From the NCBI RefSeq assembly GCF_963678635.1, contig NC_087067.1, positions 31,224,401 to 31,288,400 of the forward strand: a DNA stretch of 64,000 nt, given 5' to 3'. Below the pieces are notes generated by a model. That model saw only the letters and a program-made list of their open reading frames with translations. It did no database searches and was not told the origin of the DNA. The translations under genes and the position numbers were made by a program. This document shows positions 25,211 through 38,600 of this stretch, piece by piece; the first letter of the stretch is position 1, and every line of letters begins with the position of its first letter. This stretch comes from Symsagittifera roscoffensis (lineage: Eukaryota > Xenacoelomorpha > Acoela > Convolutidae).

Positions 25211-26097
25211 GGGCTGTATAACAGAAAAGACTTCGCATGCTTAAATCAATCAGTTATTTACAGACCAATTTTTTTTGCATGCCCTTCATATATTCTCGTC
25301 TAACTTTCAATTTTACGATTGAATGATATACCTAATGAACGTTTCAATCAGCTTCATATAGACTTCTCCATCCAAATCTCAGCAAAATATGTAAGCACCA
25401 AATTCTTATCAGCCCACGTTAAACAAGGCTTCAATGGTTAGCGAAGCATTCCTTTTTTCTTTTTGCTACTGTTTTTTAACAACCAGTTAAACTATAGCTG
25501 AGGTATAAAAACGGCGTTCAATTTCACAGTACAATAATCCAAGCTCAGAATTTTGTTACTATTATTCTTTCAAACGAACAAAGCATCCTAGAAATCTAAA
25601 TAACCTAGAACAAAGCACCCTAAATGAATCTTTTCGCAATATCTGACAAGCTCTACCACTCTTCAATTCTTCAAAATGTATGATTAAGTTTTGACATCTT
25701 TTTATTCAGCTTATATCTAAAAATGGGCAAAATAAATGTCACATTTAGCGTGAAATCTTCGTAACTAAAGTTTACCAATTGCAGACTGAAATCGATCTTA
25801 TGGAAATTTGTTTTATACACTAGTTTAAAAATTGCGCGCAAAATCAGGTTTTTACTCTCTGAAATTCTTGGTTTAAAAGTCCATTTTGGACAACATTAAC
25901 ATCGAATTTCAAATTTAGCAAGGATTTTTGCATGGACCAATCCTAGAGCCAAGAGCAAATATTCAAAACTACCCCTAATGATTTATCAGTTTTTCGTTTC
26001 AATTACTATACATTTCAATGTGGGTCTGAAAAAGTCACTTTTCCTCATCTGAGCATATAGTTTTACAGCGGAGATAGCTCCTTTTCGACAAAGCGGC
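25211..26097. other. no feature recognised
   Basis: AT-rich DNA without coding signal on either strand. Confidence 0.45.
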
Positions 26098-26450
26098 CCG
26101 CACCGATGTTTCATGGATAAAAATCGATTATAATGGACTTTTATTGACTAAAAATTTTGTCTATATAATCGATTATTATGGCAAAATTCGAAAACGTAAT
26201 TGATTTTTAATCCAGTTTAATCGATTATTTTAAAAAATAAAAATCCATTTTAATCGATTAAAATCCATTTTTGTTTTCAATATAATGTTTTTTTTGTACA
26301 TAAAATCCATGAAAATTGATTAAATTTTGTAAGTAATGACTCTACTTTTTGAAACTTTCTGCAAAACTTGTTTGAACACGTTCATGCAGGGGCGGCCAAT
26401 GTGCAGTAATTTTCCAAAGAGGGCCCAAAAATGGCAATTTGACCGTTTTT
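26098..26450. mobile_element. truncated relative of the 5697-6571 element
   Basis: Begins CCCGCACCGATGTTTCATGG, close to the terminus at 5697, and continues with TAATCGATTATAATGG units. It then passes into GAAACTTTCTGCAAAACTTG, the inverse of the stretch at about 6297-6316. The G-rich core and right terminus are missing. Confidence 0.75.
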
Positions 26451-26589
26451 TTCAAGAAATTTGCCCGTAGCGCTAAAAATTTAAGGAAAAAAGATTAAAA
26501 AAACTGGAATTTTCAGACCCGGATTACATTGGTAAGTAATTGAAATAAGTTTTTGATACTTTCACAAATGGCAGCTCTGGTCATTTGCT

Positions 26590-27305
26590 CTCGGTCAAAT
26601 TAAATAATTTACTGAATTTCGAAGGAAATATTGTCCAAAATGTACATTGGAAACAAGCAGTTAAGGAAATAAAAATCCAATTTTGTGTTTAATTTTGTCC
26701 AGATGTTTATCAAACCTACCAGGATCTCAATTTTGACGGTGAGCTGAATAATTATCGTTCCGACTTTTGATACGAAAGTAACGGAATATTTGTGCTCGGG
26801 GTGGGTTTTTTTTTCTTCAGACAAATTTTGACTTTTTAACTAGCCATTTTTGACGGAATTTTTATATATCATTCAAAAGGTATTGTTGCCTTGAGCTTAA
26901 ATTTGAAAAGATATTTCACCTGTGATCTTTTTTCGTGAGGCTATGAGGGTTTAAAGATTGCCATTTTGGCCATTTTGACCAATTTGGGACAATTAACGCG
27001 CGATATATTTCGCTCTATTAACGCGTAAGCGAAGTTTTAATCCGTCTTAGAAATCGTTCCAAATTGGTTGAACGAAGCTTATTTGCCTTAATTGATTTGT
27101 TTCAAGGAACGAAATCTATCCTTTTGTACTTTATATGGCGTGTGGGGGGTGATGATTTTCATTTAAAAAATTTCAAATTTTAGAAAAAAAACTTTTCATT
27201 TTATTTTATTTCATTTAATTTTTTTATGTTATTACTGCTCCATAAAACTTAAAAGACAGTCGGAACATTCAGGGCTTCGCTCTGATACGAGAGCAGTCTT
27301 GTTCA
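26590..27305. repeat. dispersed CTCTGATA repeat family, second copy
   Basis: Shares ATTCAGGGCTTCGCTCTGAT (about 27266) with the copies near 21446 and 57625. The box TTTGTGCTCGGGGTG (about 26789) occurs inverted near 58452. Diverged, no coding capacity. Confidence 0.55.
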
Positions 27306-27772
27306 ACCTTTTATGATCAATATCTTCCTTTTTGACAGTGAAGTGATAGCTGCTGAATAGATCTCAAAAGTTGAAGAAAAAAAATGCATGACCTACACAA
27401 TAAAGGAAGCTCTTGCTTGCGGATAAATTAAAGCATAAAACAATTTTTTTAAATTTTGTTATGCATGTTCATTGGAAGACTTTTAGACCGTTCTTTCCAG
27501 GTAAAATACAAGATCCATGAATTCCAAATGTCCAAAATTTTTAACCATAAAAGACAACACATTAATTTTAAAAAACTACGATTAGGCAAACGCTGAGTGC
27601 TTAACAATAAAAGGAAGAAGGGTTGAATTACTCATTTTGCATTAGTTAATTCCAAAGTGTAGTGATATCAATTTAAACAGGCGGTTCTGAAAATTTACTA
27701 GTTCAAAAATTTGCTCATTTGACATTTGAAAAAACGTCTTTCTGCTTTTCAATGCGTAAGCAGAGAATTATG

Positions 27773-28475
27773 CAGTGCTAATTTAAATTATCTGGACAAA
27801 ACGAATAAAACTTGAAACTAAAAACACGTTTTTTTCAAAATAGACAAAAAATGTGAAGACAAAAAATGGTGAAAACAAAATTTGCTTGGAGTTTCAGTAA
27901 CATTAATTTAGTGCAACTTTTTTTGCAAAATTTTTTTGCACTTGAATTTTCAAACGTGTTTTTCTCAATTTGGGTTAAAATTAGACATTAAGTGAAGAAA
28001 ACAAGCAAAAGTTGCTTAGAACTTCACCAGAATCAATATGGTGCAATTTTTTCTCCAAAATTCTCAACCAAAGTTTTACCCCAAAAATGGACCATTTTGG
28101 TTTTTTTCAAATAATCAAGAATTACGCTGCAACTACTTTGTTAATTGATGAGAAATATATATCATAAGAAGCCTCATACACAGCCCAACAAAATTTCAGC
28201 AAGGTTAAATCTCCAAAAATTTGAATAAATTGTTTAAAATTTTTTTTTTCATCAAAGATTTTGGGTTTTATATAGTAATTCTTGATTAATTGAAAAAAGC
28301 CAAAATGACCCATTTTTGGGTTCAAGTTTTGGTTGAGAATTTTGGAGAAAAAATTGCACTATATTAATTCTAGTGAAATGCTAAGCAAGTTGTGTTCGTT
28401 CACTTATTGTCTAATTTTAAATCAAATTGAGAAAAGTTTTGATCGTTTTTGTCCGGATAATTTAAATCAGCACTG
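27773..28475. mobile_element. pogo/Tc1-like foldback, copy 2
   Basis: Ends CAGTGCTAATTTAAATTATC and, inverted, GATAATTTAAATCAGCACTG followed by TA. The left flank is TG rather than TA. The arms carry the same internal phrases as copy 1 (CCCCAAAAATGG, AATTACGCTG). Confidence 0.82.
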
Positions 28476-28919
28476 TACTTTCTGAAACTCTCTTTATTTT
28501 AATAAGTTTCATCTTGAAAATCGAAATTGTTTCAGAAGATTAACACGTTGTCCGACATAGCTTTTAACAATTTTCTTTGACAACGTCTTAAATCTGAAAT
28601 AATTCTGACTTTGAGACAGTGAAATAGCGTAAAAACTGAAATCGAATTTTCACAACTGCATTTGAATTGACAAAAAGAGCAAAACAAATTGATTGCAATT
28701 TTTTGGAGAATTTCATTATTTCCTTGTTTCATGAGCACAATTGGACAATTTTGTCATAAAAAAAAGCTTTGCTATACATTTTTGAGAGCAAAAACTCAAA
28801 AAAGCCTACAAAATGGCGAACGCGAAACTTCAAAAAACTTTTTTTGATTTAAATTAAATTTGAAGGTCAGAACTATTTCATTAATTTAATACGTTGTCCG
28901 ATATTTTTGTTAAAAGCTA

Positions 28920-29612
28920 CACTGCTGGTCTAAAATTACCGGAAAAAACAATTAACATTAAAAGTTTTGAATGCGTTTCTCTCATATTGGGATAAAATTG
29001 ACAAAAAGTGAAGAGAACAAAAGTTGTAAAAATTTCTTCGAAAATATTATGGTGCAATTTGATTTTCAAAACTCGCAACAAAATTTTATCACAAAATTGG
29101 GTCATTTTGTTGGTAATCAAGAATTACTCTGGAACAACAACCAATTGAAAAGAAACTCAAGTCAAAAGAAACCTCTTACACAGCTTAACGAAATTTTATA
29201 AAAATGAAGCCTTCAAACTTTGCGCAAAACGTTTGAAAATCGTTTTTAAAGATTTTGGGTTTTTTATATTTCAAAAAAAAAATTGGCTATCAAGCAAAGT
29301 AATATTCATCTATTCTGATTTTAGAAATTTGTAAAAAGTAAAAGATTTCTTTTGAGAAATTTTTCTCGTCAAATTTTTAGTTAGTTTTCGCGCAAATCTT
29401 GATTAACTTAAACAAGCCAAAATGAACCTTTTTTGGGGTACAGTTTTGGATCTGAGTTTTGGAAGCTCTATCAAAAATTTTTTTAGTGAACTACTTCTAC
29501 TAGTGAAATTTTGTTATCGTCTGTTTTTGTCTAATCTCAACCCAATTTTAAAACAATGTGTTGGAAGTTTCAAATTTTGTTGGTTTCGTCGAAATAAATT
29601 GAATCAGCACAG
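28920..29612. mobile_element. pogo/Tc1-like foldback, copy 3 (diverged)
   Basis: TA stands outside both ends (28918-28919 and 29613-29614). The termini are degraded (CACTGCTGGTCTAAAATTAC; right AATCAGCACAG), but interior phrases such as GACAAAAAGTGAAGAGAACA match copy 1. Confidence 0.75.
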
Positions 29613-29744
29613 TAAATTAGAGACGTCAATTTTTGATTAAGCTCAAGACCATTTTTCAAATTTTTCTTTTTCAAAAAACATCTGCCATGAAAATTTAAAA
29701 AAAAAAAAAACAGATTGCAAAAAAGCAAACGCGAGTTTTGGTTC

Positions 29745-29926
29745 ATGAAAAATACCATACTTAGGCGTCGAAGCTCTCTAAATTTGGCCTGGTCAAAATG
29801 GGGTCTTTATAGTGATTTATAAGAGCTCAGAAAATCAATTTGGTCGACCTAAAACAAATGTCGACAAAATTTTGGATATTTTTTTGAAAATCCGCGTCCC
29901 TCGAAAAGATCCTATATCCGCCCTTG
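29745..29926. mobile_element. right-end fragment of the hAT-like MITE family
   Basis: Contains TTTGGTCGACCTAAAA, AATCCGCGTCCC and terminates ATCCGCCCTTG, matching the 3' half of the family. No left terminus found. Confidence 0.65.
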
Positions 29927-32351
29927 TATCAGATCCTACCCAGTTTTAGGTGGCTTTTTTGTCTGATAAACTTGATAAACTGGAAATTGTATACAAGTTA
30001 TTTTAAAGCGAAGCATTTGTCTTTTTCGGAAACTAGTGTGTATAATTTTTTGCAACTCTCGATATTTTTTCTATCTACTGTAGATTCGGTTCTGATGCGT
30101 GTGAAATTTTTTTTATTAAAAAATTGGTTCTCTCTTGGTTCAAGTGACAAACTCATTGGTCCATCGTCGGCTTCGCGTTGCAATAACAGTTAATTTTACC
30201 TTAACACTGATTCTAGAGGCGAACAAAGGCTAGTTTATTGAGACAGTTTTCTTTGAGAAAAAACTGTATTAGTTTTTCATTTGAAACAAAAAATATCAAG
30301 CATATCTCATAAATTGAAAAACATTCAGAATTTTGTTATTCGGATGATTTATCAGTATAATTTGACTGTCTTGGCCGAGGAACAGTTTGTTCGAGTTTGC
30401 TCAGCCCAACTTTAATGTTTCGATTAGTTTGACCAAAATTTGGCATGTCCTAACTATGTTGCCCGACCATAATCGGGTACGTTTCATCTGTTTTGAAGTT
30501 CTCGACCGAAAAAAATCTGCCCGTTCCTGTTCAAACGAGTATTTTTCCCACTGCTCAGTTAAAACTTGACATGTCTCGGTTTTCTGAACTATCTTGCTGT
30601 TCCAACCACAAAATGGGAGGTGATTTTGAATTTCAATATTCCTTCAGCAAAAAACGTCAGATGGGGTCGAAAAACATCATAGTTGAACGCTTTAAATGTG
30701 ATTACCCAAAAGTTTCTTCAGTTGTTTAAAAACGGTTTGAAGTTTTTGCTTTTTAAACGAAATTGAGTTTTAAAGTTAAAAGCGACAAAATTTTTCTTTA
30801 ATTGTTTGCTAGCCAGGAGGAAAAAGAGTCATATTGTCTTTATAGTGTTTTGGTTAGGAGACAGAGCTTCCTATATTCACATCTGCACATATTCCAGACT
30901 TTGTCTTGATCAATCATTTCCAGACAGATCCAGGTTAATTTTGTTGTGTTCGAGCCATAATAAAATAGGCACTTTCAGCAAAGCAAAACAAATGGCGCCT
31001 TTCATCTCTTTTTTGTGACGTCGACGTCAGATATTGACTATTATTTCAAAAAAGGCCATTATGGATATTGTGTTTGGATAATCATTAACACTGTGAGCTT
31101 GGTAGTGAATAAGTTATTGTAAACATATGGCAAACTGAGGCTATGGAAACGAATTTTTAGACGTTTCTTTTTTTCTTTTTGTTGGTTTGCAGCAAACATA
31201 CCAAACCGTTTTCAAATAAGACTTTGGAATTACTCCACGCGTGTTTTTATTTCCTCTTACGCTCATTTCAAATTAAACGGTGTTGTAAAAAAAAACGAAA
31301 AAGAGGAAAGAGAAGATTTTTCCTAGTTTTATGAGAGTAGAGTCCGCTTTTTATCGTTTGAGATTCGAAACTGATTACTTGGTTTTTCTTAATCTGAGGA
31401 AGCTTATTAAATTACACTTGCGGTAGCATTTGACAGTTTAATCTTTTAATAAATGGTTTAGAGTTACAAAAGCTTTTTGTCCATTTGCTCCGCGGGGAAC
31501 TAACTTCAAATGCTTTGATTCTTTTATCATCAGGAACAAAACGATTTTTTTCGGAACCTTTTTTGTCCTTCCTGCTTTCGGAACTGAAGATTAGCGTCCT
31601 GTAAAACTCAAATATTTTGCCCGTTATTTTGGAAATTGCTATTTTGATTGGGCTCATCTAATCTTTGGCAACAAAAAGACTTTGATCAGCCAAACATGTG
31701 AAAAACAACAGGTATGCATTGAGTTTTTCTCTGTTTTGGCAGTAAAATCTTTGGTTTGCTTGCACTAGGTAAAAAATATGCTTGGCTGGCTGTTATTTAG
31801 CTAGGTGAGTTCGAGTAGTGGTAAGCAAAACCAGTATCTATTTCTTTATACATGCAAACAAAATTTGCTTTATTGTCTTTTTATATGAAAAATTAGAGAG
31901 CAAAAAAACGCACTCAGAGCTGATGCATCTTTTTGACAAATGGTATCGTTTTATGTGCGGTAGAATCAAGAGTCTGGCATTTACTATACACGTAATTTTT
32001 TTTCTGTACACAGGTACGTTTTTTTCGAGCTAGATTCAAGATTCAAACAAGTCTCAGCTGTATTCAAGCCAGCTTCAAATTGTGTGTTAATCAATTAATC
32101 AAAGGTTTAGTTAATTATTTAACTAAACGCGATCATATGTATAGATATGCGTAAACTAATCAAATGGTATTTTTAAATGCGTGTTTGTTGTTAAAATTAG
32201 AAACTATGGTTAAAAGCTTCGGAGATTTAATAAACCAAACTGAACCAACAATACTCAAGTAATTAAACTAGAAAACTTCGCGTTTTAACGTTTTCTTTTC
32301 ATTTACACGGTAAAATTTATTAGGTGATCAAATCTTACCCAGTGCTTTATA
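29927..32351. other. region upstream of the patched-domain gene
   Basis: Expected to hold the promoter and 5' untranslated region of the + strand gene that starts at 32352. Around 30360-31000 GC content is moderately raised and several overlapping short frames appear, but none has a recognisable motif. No core-promoter element can be assigned. Confidence 0.4.
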
Positions 32352-32680
32352 ATGTCTAATACTCCTACCGATGAGAATGGCTGGCCCGAGGTGGATTCGA
32401 ACCAAACTCCTCGGGAGGAACAGAAAGCAGAATCTCCCTCGTCCCAAACTCCTCGGGAGGACCAGACAGCAGATCCTCCATCGCGCCAAAACAAATCAGC
32501 GAATGAAAACAAACCATTAAACCAAAATGGTCATTCGGTTTTAAATGGAAAAGCAACGGAAGCTGAAAAAAGCGCAGAGAACGAAGACGAAGTGGATGAC
32601 TCGTGCAATGCATGCAATTGCGCCTGCTTAGAAAATTGCAGCAACTTCATAACGAGCAAAATCGAAGCCTTCTTTTTCAA
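32352..32680 (+). CDS. patched gene exon 1: N-terminal cytoplasmic region
   Basis: Encodes a polar, low-complexity N-terminus with a direct repeat (QTPREEQKAESPS, then QTPREDQTADPPS), an acidic segment, and the Cys cluster CNACNCACLENC just before KIEAFFFK. Donor GTAAAT, phase 2. The Cys cluster is a plausible palmitoylation site (inference). Confidence 0.9.
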
Positions 32681-35600
32681 GTAAATTGTTTTAAAATTGT
32701 TATTCCTAAAAATTCATCAAAAATTTAGTTTCAAAAGATTGAAAATAAAGCTAAACACAATCAAAAAAATAATTGCAGTGAAAATAAAAAATAATTTAAA
32801 TTTGCAAGCTCGCACTTCGAAGAAAAATTCGTTATGTTCATGATTTTGAGATTAGTTTATAACATGCCTTTTGTAATCCGATTATTCTAAATTATTCACA
32901 ATATGCAGAGACAATTGTGAGAAATGGGATGGAAGGAGTGCAGTGGAAAATAAAGGTTTAGAAAAAATGAGGTTTGAAAAGATATTCAGTGATGCCGTTT
33001 AGGGTTGGCGTATTCAATGGTAAGCATCCCTGGGCGGCAATTCTAATTGGTCTGGCTTTCTTCCTCCTGCCCCTGCCTGGATATTACTTCTGGTACGAGG
33101 AGACAGACGCCGCCAAACTATGGGTGCCACAGGATTCCAGGTGTGTTACAAAATTCGTTTTTGAACCGTCACCGCAAAGTTGATTTTGTTGCTCACTTTC
33201 CGCCATACTTGTTTCCAAAAATTTAGCTAGTAACTAGAAAGCAAATACGTTTATTATACTATCAAGAATACCAATAAGGAAAAATTAATTTTAAATCTGC
33301 TTTTTAATAACCTTATTTAGCAGCTCAATTTCGTAATTATTTTCTTTCGCGTTTTTTCTTGACCGGTTTTCATGGTCTTAGAGCTTCTTCCTCTTAGAGT
33401 TTCATAATCAGTGGTGTGCCTACTATGCATTGAAATGCTTATAAGAGAAAAAATTGATTTTTTTGTGACTGGGTTTGAATTTGTAGGGCCATCGATGACA
33501 GAGACGCTTCCTCCGTATGGTTTCCTGCACTGCTCCGGGTCTCACAGGCACTGATAGTGTCCAGTAATGTCCTCACGGCGGATATCATGCAGAAGGCGCT
33601 CCAGCTGGACCAGAATATCAAGGTTTCTATTATTTAGTCTCCAATTGGTCTACTTTTGACATGATTTTTGAAGACCATGATTAAATTTTGGCTCGTCTAT
33701 CCTTTTCAATTTCTGTCCCATGCTTTCCACGTTATTGAACATCTTTGCTTTGTTCTCTTTTGCAATAATCTTTTGTGACGGTGAATTAAAGAGACGGCTG
33801 GATAGATGTCGTGGTTCCTCTGGAGCCAAACTGCTAGTTAATTTTACCTTGTTGAGTATAATTTAATTATAGGCTGTGTCTGTGTCCATAAACAGTAGTC
33901 TGGATGAAACTTACAGTGGCATCTGCTACAAGGCTGGACCCTACTGTCTACAGGCTTCATTCCTGGCAGCCTGGAACTGGGACAGTACAACTGTTAGCGG
34001 ATTAAGTGACAACGATGTTGTGAATAAAGCGAACGCGAACCCACTTTTGAGGTCAGTTTTGGAAACATTTTTTTCAATGAAGTAACCTTGAAGCAACCCG
34101 GGTTGAAGTGGTCGAGTCACGATTCGACCAAAAATTCAACGATTCACGGTTTTCAACTCACCGTGATAAAAAAATCTAATGCTAAAACTAAACTATTTGA
34201 AAGCAGGTTAGGAATAAGTTAAAATAAGTGAGTTACTTAGTTGTTAAAACAATAAATAAAAAGTGAGGACATTCACTCCCAAGGCCTCGTTTAGGTGAAA
34301 GGTGAGATAAATACATGCTAAAAGACTAATTAAATAAGTAATTCAAAAATCAGACCAATGCAAATTCGTAACCTCAGGCGAGAACGAGGAACGAAAATAT
34401 AACAGTATCAACTGTCTAAATTCAGTCACTAACGAGCATTGCGTAAAAAAATACAATTAAAATTAGTGTTCAAGATCATTCGGACGGAATAAAATAGTAA
34501 TTAAGCGATGTGCTGAATAAGATGGAGGGTTCTCATGCTTCAAGGACCGAATGCTTGAAAAATTTCAACCCATCAAAATCGCTAAGCGTTTCCATTGGCT
34601 AAATGCCTTTCTCACAAAATCGAAGCCAATATTAACTGAAAATGTGTTAAATCTGTGGAAGATAATCAAACATCCCGGGTTGAGCTCCATAGACCGAAAA
34701 TGCTAATCATACAATTTAATACACTTAGTCTATGGAAAAATGCTAGTCATACAAATTTCATACATTTCTGCAAAATGAGTTTAGTCGAATTTCAAAGGTA
34801 TTTTATAGTTAATTTGGTATCGAAATTGGTATCTCTTCATAAAAAAAGGAAAAAAAATGGTATGAAAAAAAATGCTAACCATGCAATTTCCATATATGGA
34901 AATTGTATGATAAGAATTAAAAAAAAAATTGTGAAAAAAAAGCTTTGAACAATCAATTCAACTGCTGGCAAATAATTTAAGTGTTTTTTGGGCTGCTACG
35001 ACTGAAAACTTTGACTTTTTTTGTTTTTGTTTTCTGAAAAAAAACACCAGTCATACAATTTCCATATATGGAAATTGTATGACTAGCATTTTTTTTGATG
35101 GCGACGACAAAAATTTTTCTAAGTATTTTTGAAATTGAAATTTTTTTGTGTTTTTTTTCAACCGCAAATTGATTTTCGTATTCAAACAAACATTTTTTGA
35201 AAAAAAAAGTTTGCATGCAAAATTTAATTTTTTGTGTGTATAACGTAGTCCTGGATATACTAATATTGGATTTTTTTCCTTTTCTCTTCATAACTTTTTT
35301 CAAAAACGCAAAACTCCTCTTTCTTTTGTATGACATGTTTTTGTATGCCTTGATCAATGTCTGGTAATTTAAAAAATCAAATTTTAGAAATAATCATCTT
35401 TGAAAACTATTGCCAAAATTTAAAGGTTCATTACTTTCGTTATATTATTTGTCTGAGACAGAAGTAACACAAATCAGGCTGTTTCCAATGCATTTTTAAT
35501 GCGAAACGGCCAAACCGTTGGTTACTACGTTTGAGTAATCAAGGTTTATGTCATTTGTGTTCGGTTACGAACAACCAAAAAGTTTTGGGAAATGAAAATG

Positions 35601-38600
35601 TAAAAAAGCAATATTTTTGGTTTATGGAAAAATGCTAGTCATACAATTTCCATATATGAAAAAGTACTAATCATAGACCTTTCATGCAATTTTCTGTACG
35701 TAAGGAATTGTATGGAAAGTGTATGACTTGTATTTTTTCATATATGGAAATTGTATGACTAGTATTTTTGGTCATCCCGGGATATTATAAATTGCGGGTT
35801 ACAAGCGCAATACTATTCAGATAATCATCAAGATTAATGAGGTCAAAGTCATAGGAACTTTTCAGTCTTGAAAACTCATCTGTTTATTATCTAATCGGTC
35901 AATAGTAACACTATAGGCCTGGATTTATTTTCTTTCTTTGAGATTTTCGAGATTTACCTGCGATTTTGATTGGCTGAAAGTAAGCTAAAATTAACTTCAA
36001 GGTGGCGTCCCTCATGCTTGAAGGACCAATTGCTTGAAATTAATTTTAGTTTACTTTCAGCCAATCAGAATTGAGTATTCAAAATCTCGAAACAAATCGC
36101 GAAAATCTCAAAGTAAGAAAATAAATCCAGGCCATTAGTGTTAATATTGACCGATTAGATAATAAGCTGATATGAAAAATTCTTATTATTTTGAACTCAT
36201 TAATCTTGATGATTATCTGAATAGTATTACGGTTGTAACCCGCAATTTGTAATAATTTTGATAATTTTCTACTGATTTAATACATTTTTTGTTAATATTG
36301 ACTTCGATTTTGTGAGAAAGGCATTTAGCCAATAAAAACGGTTAGCGATTTTGATTGGTTGAAATTTTTTAAGCATTCGGTCTTTCAAGCATGAGAACCC
36401 TCCCCTAATTTCAATCATTCGGTCCTTCAAGCATGAGGGACGCCACCCTGAATAAGCATGATTTATGAAATTGAAAAAAGCAACTTTTAAGATTGTACAG
36501 TTCTGCACAGTGCATAAGCTAACCGGACAAAACGAATAACTTTTGGAATTTCAAACGCATTTTTCTCAAATTGGGTTAAAATTAGACAAAAACGGAAGAG
36601 AACAAAAATTGCTTGAACTTTCACCAGAAATAATAAAGAGCATTTTTTTCTCCAAAAATCTTAACCAAAAAAATGGGTAATTTTGGCTTTTTTCAGTTAA
36701 TCAAAAAAACGCTGAAACTATTTTGTTAATTGATGAGAAATAAAAATCATAAGAAGCCTCTTACACAGCCCAACAAAGTTCTACAAGGGTAAATCTCCAA
36801 AAACCTATATAGGAGAAAATATTTTTCCGTGATAGTCAAGAAACGTGATTTTTCACTATACAAAACCCAAAATCTTTGCTTAAAAACAAATTTTAAACAA
36901 TTTACTCAATTTTTTGGAGATTCAACTTTTCTGGAACTCTGTTGGACTGTATAAGAGTTTTCTTGTGATATATATTTTTCATCAATTAACAAAATAGTTT
37001 CAGCGTAATTTTTGATTAATTGAAAAAGCCAAAATTACCCATTTTTAGGTAAAATTTTGGTTGAGAATTTTGGAGAAAAATTGCACCCTATTAATTCTGG
37101 TGAAAATCTAAGCACTTTTTGTTCTGTTCATTTTTTGTCTAATCTTAATTCAATCTGAGAAAAATGCGTTTGAAAATTCGATTTTGTAAGGTTAATTTAA
37201 ATCAGCACTGTAGCAACCGTAATGAATCAAACAAAAAGTTAACAAATTGAAGGTCTTTAGGTTAAGTTTTATTCCACGCAAAAACTCACGGAGTTCGAAT
37301 GTAAAACAACGGAAGTCTGAAAGGGTGTCAAATTGCGCCAATTCTTCTCTTGAAGAATGAGTTGTGGATATGCCTGAAATTGCGTCATCGATGTCGAGCA
37401 ATTCTGTCAATGGTTGATTTATAGGAGTAGCGATCGGGTTGTGTGGGGTGTCTACTGGTTCGATAGTCAAATAGTTGTCAACATACGCTGGAGTAATATT
37501 GTTAAAATGTAAAAATAAAGCGGCACATTCCTTTTGTAATAAGGCGGCAGATTCATTTGACAGAAGCAGAGGTGTCTGTAGATTGGTCAACTTTGATTGA
37601 GTTGTTAGTACTTCCGATTTGATCTTCAACTTTTATAAAGTACCTATTACCAAACATCTCTAGCCGGCCAGCATTTCGTGGAGATCTACGTAAATCGATG
37701 AGAGGTGGGTAGTTCGAGGAATCCACAACCTGGAATAAGAGCATCTCTCCGTCGGTTCACTCCCAGAGTGTTTTCGATTTGTACTTTTTTCGTGTTTTGA
37801 GTGAAGTTTGAATGTTGTTTCCATTGAAACCAGCTGGTATGATGCAGATTTGGCATTTAATCGTCTATGGTTTAGCTAATATCTCAGGCTTAATCTCAGC
37901 ATATTATAACTTAAGTCAATATTATCCGGCTCTGAGTATTTGTGGACAAGTTGTGAGTTCGGTCTGAGCTTTAGTTTTGGCTTGTGGTTTTCCTTTGAAG
38001 GCTGGTGTGGAAGAAGAACCCTGGATATTAGAGCTGTCCGAGGGATGACACTGTTTGGTTTTCTGCTGGTCGTCTAAAACGATATAGTCGGATTCTTTTT
38101 CTGTCCTCTCTTACGTATTGCGACATTGTGTTAGCGTAAAAGGGAAATGAATCAATACTTCGAAAGTTGCGCGGTTTTAACGAGCCTGTTTTGCTTAGGA
38201 TCATATCAGTTTTTTGGATAATTTTTGCTCCGGTCAGTTTAATTGTAATTTTTGAGTAATTTACTATTTCAGCGGTAAGGTCAACGTAACGTGACCTTTA
38301 GTTTCCCGCTGCTTTTGTTTGTTTCTCTGAAACGTAAACTTTATCCGTCGGATTGCAATTTTTCTGTGGTAGAGGTTCATCGGTCTATCCGTTTTCAATC
38401 CCGTCGTCTGTTACCCAGTTTAACTCTCTATCCTTAGAGATGATTGGTTTCTCTTGCCTAGAGAATCAATTAAATTACCTGGAGCTGAGAATTTTTATAT
38501 AGTGTTCGTTTTTCTTCAAAATTTTTTTTGAAAGGATGACATGTGATTGCTTACTGAAATTTTAAAAGAAACTTCCAAAAAATGAGAAAAATTTGAGGAT

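Larger units (their letters stand above)
34521..36405. repeat. outer inverted repeat pair in intron 4
   Basis: The arm at 34521-34655 (GGGTTCTCATGCTTCAAGG, GCTAAATGCCTTTCTCACAA) recurs inverted at 36270-36405 (TTGTGAGAAAGGCATTTAGC, AGCATGAGAACCCTCC). The foldback at 35783-36256 and the ATATGGAAATTG palindromes lie between the arms. Confidence 0.8.

Noticed and set aside
30387-31018. Several overlapping short + strand frames upstream of the patched gene
   Set aside because: They overlap in different frames, have no motifs, and lie outside any supportable exon structure.
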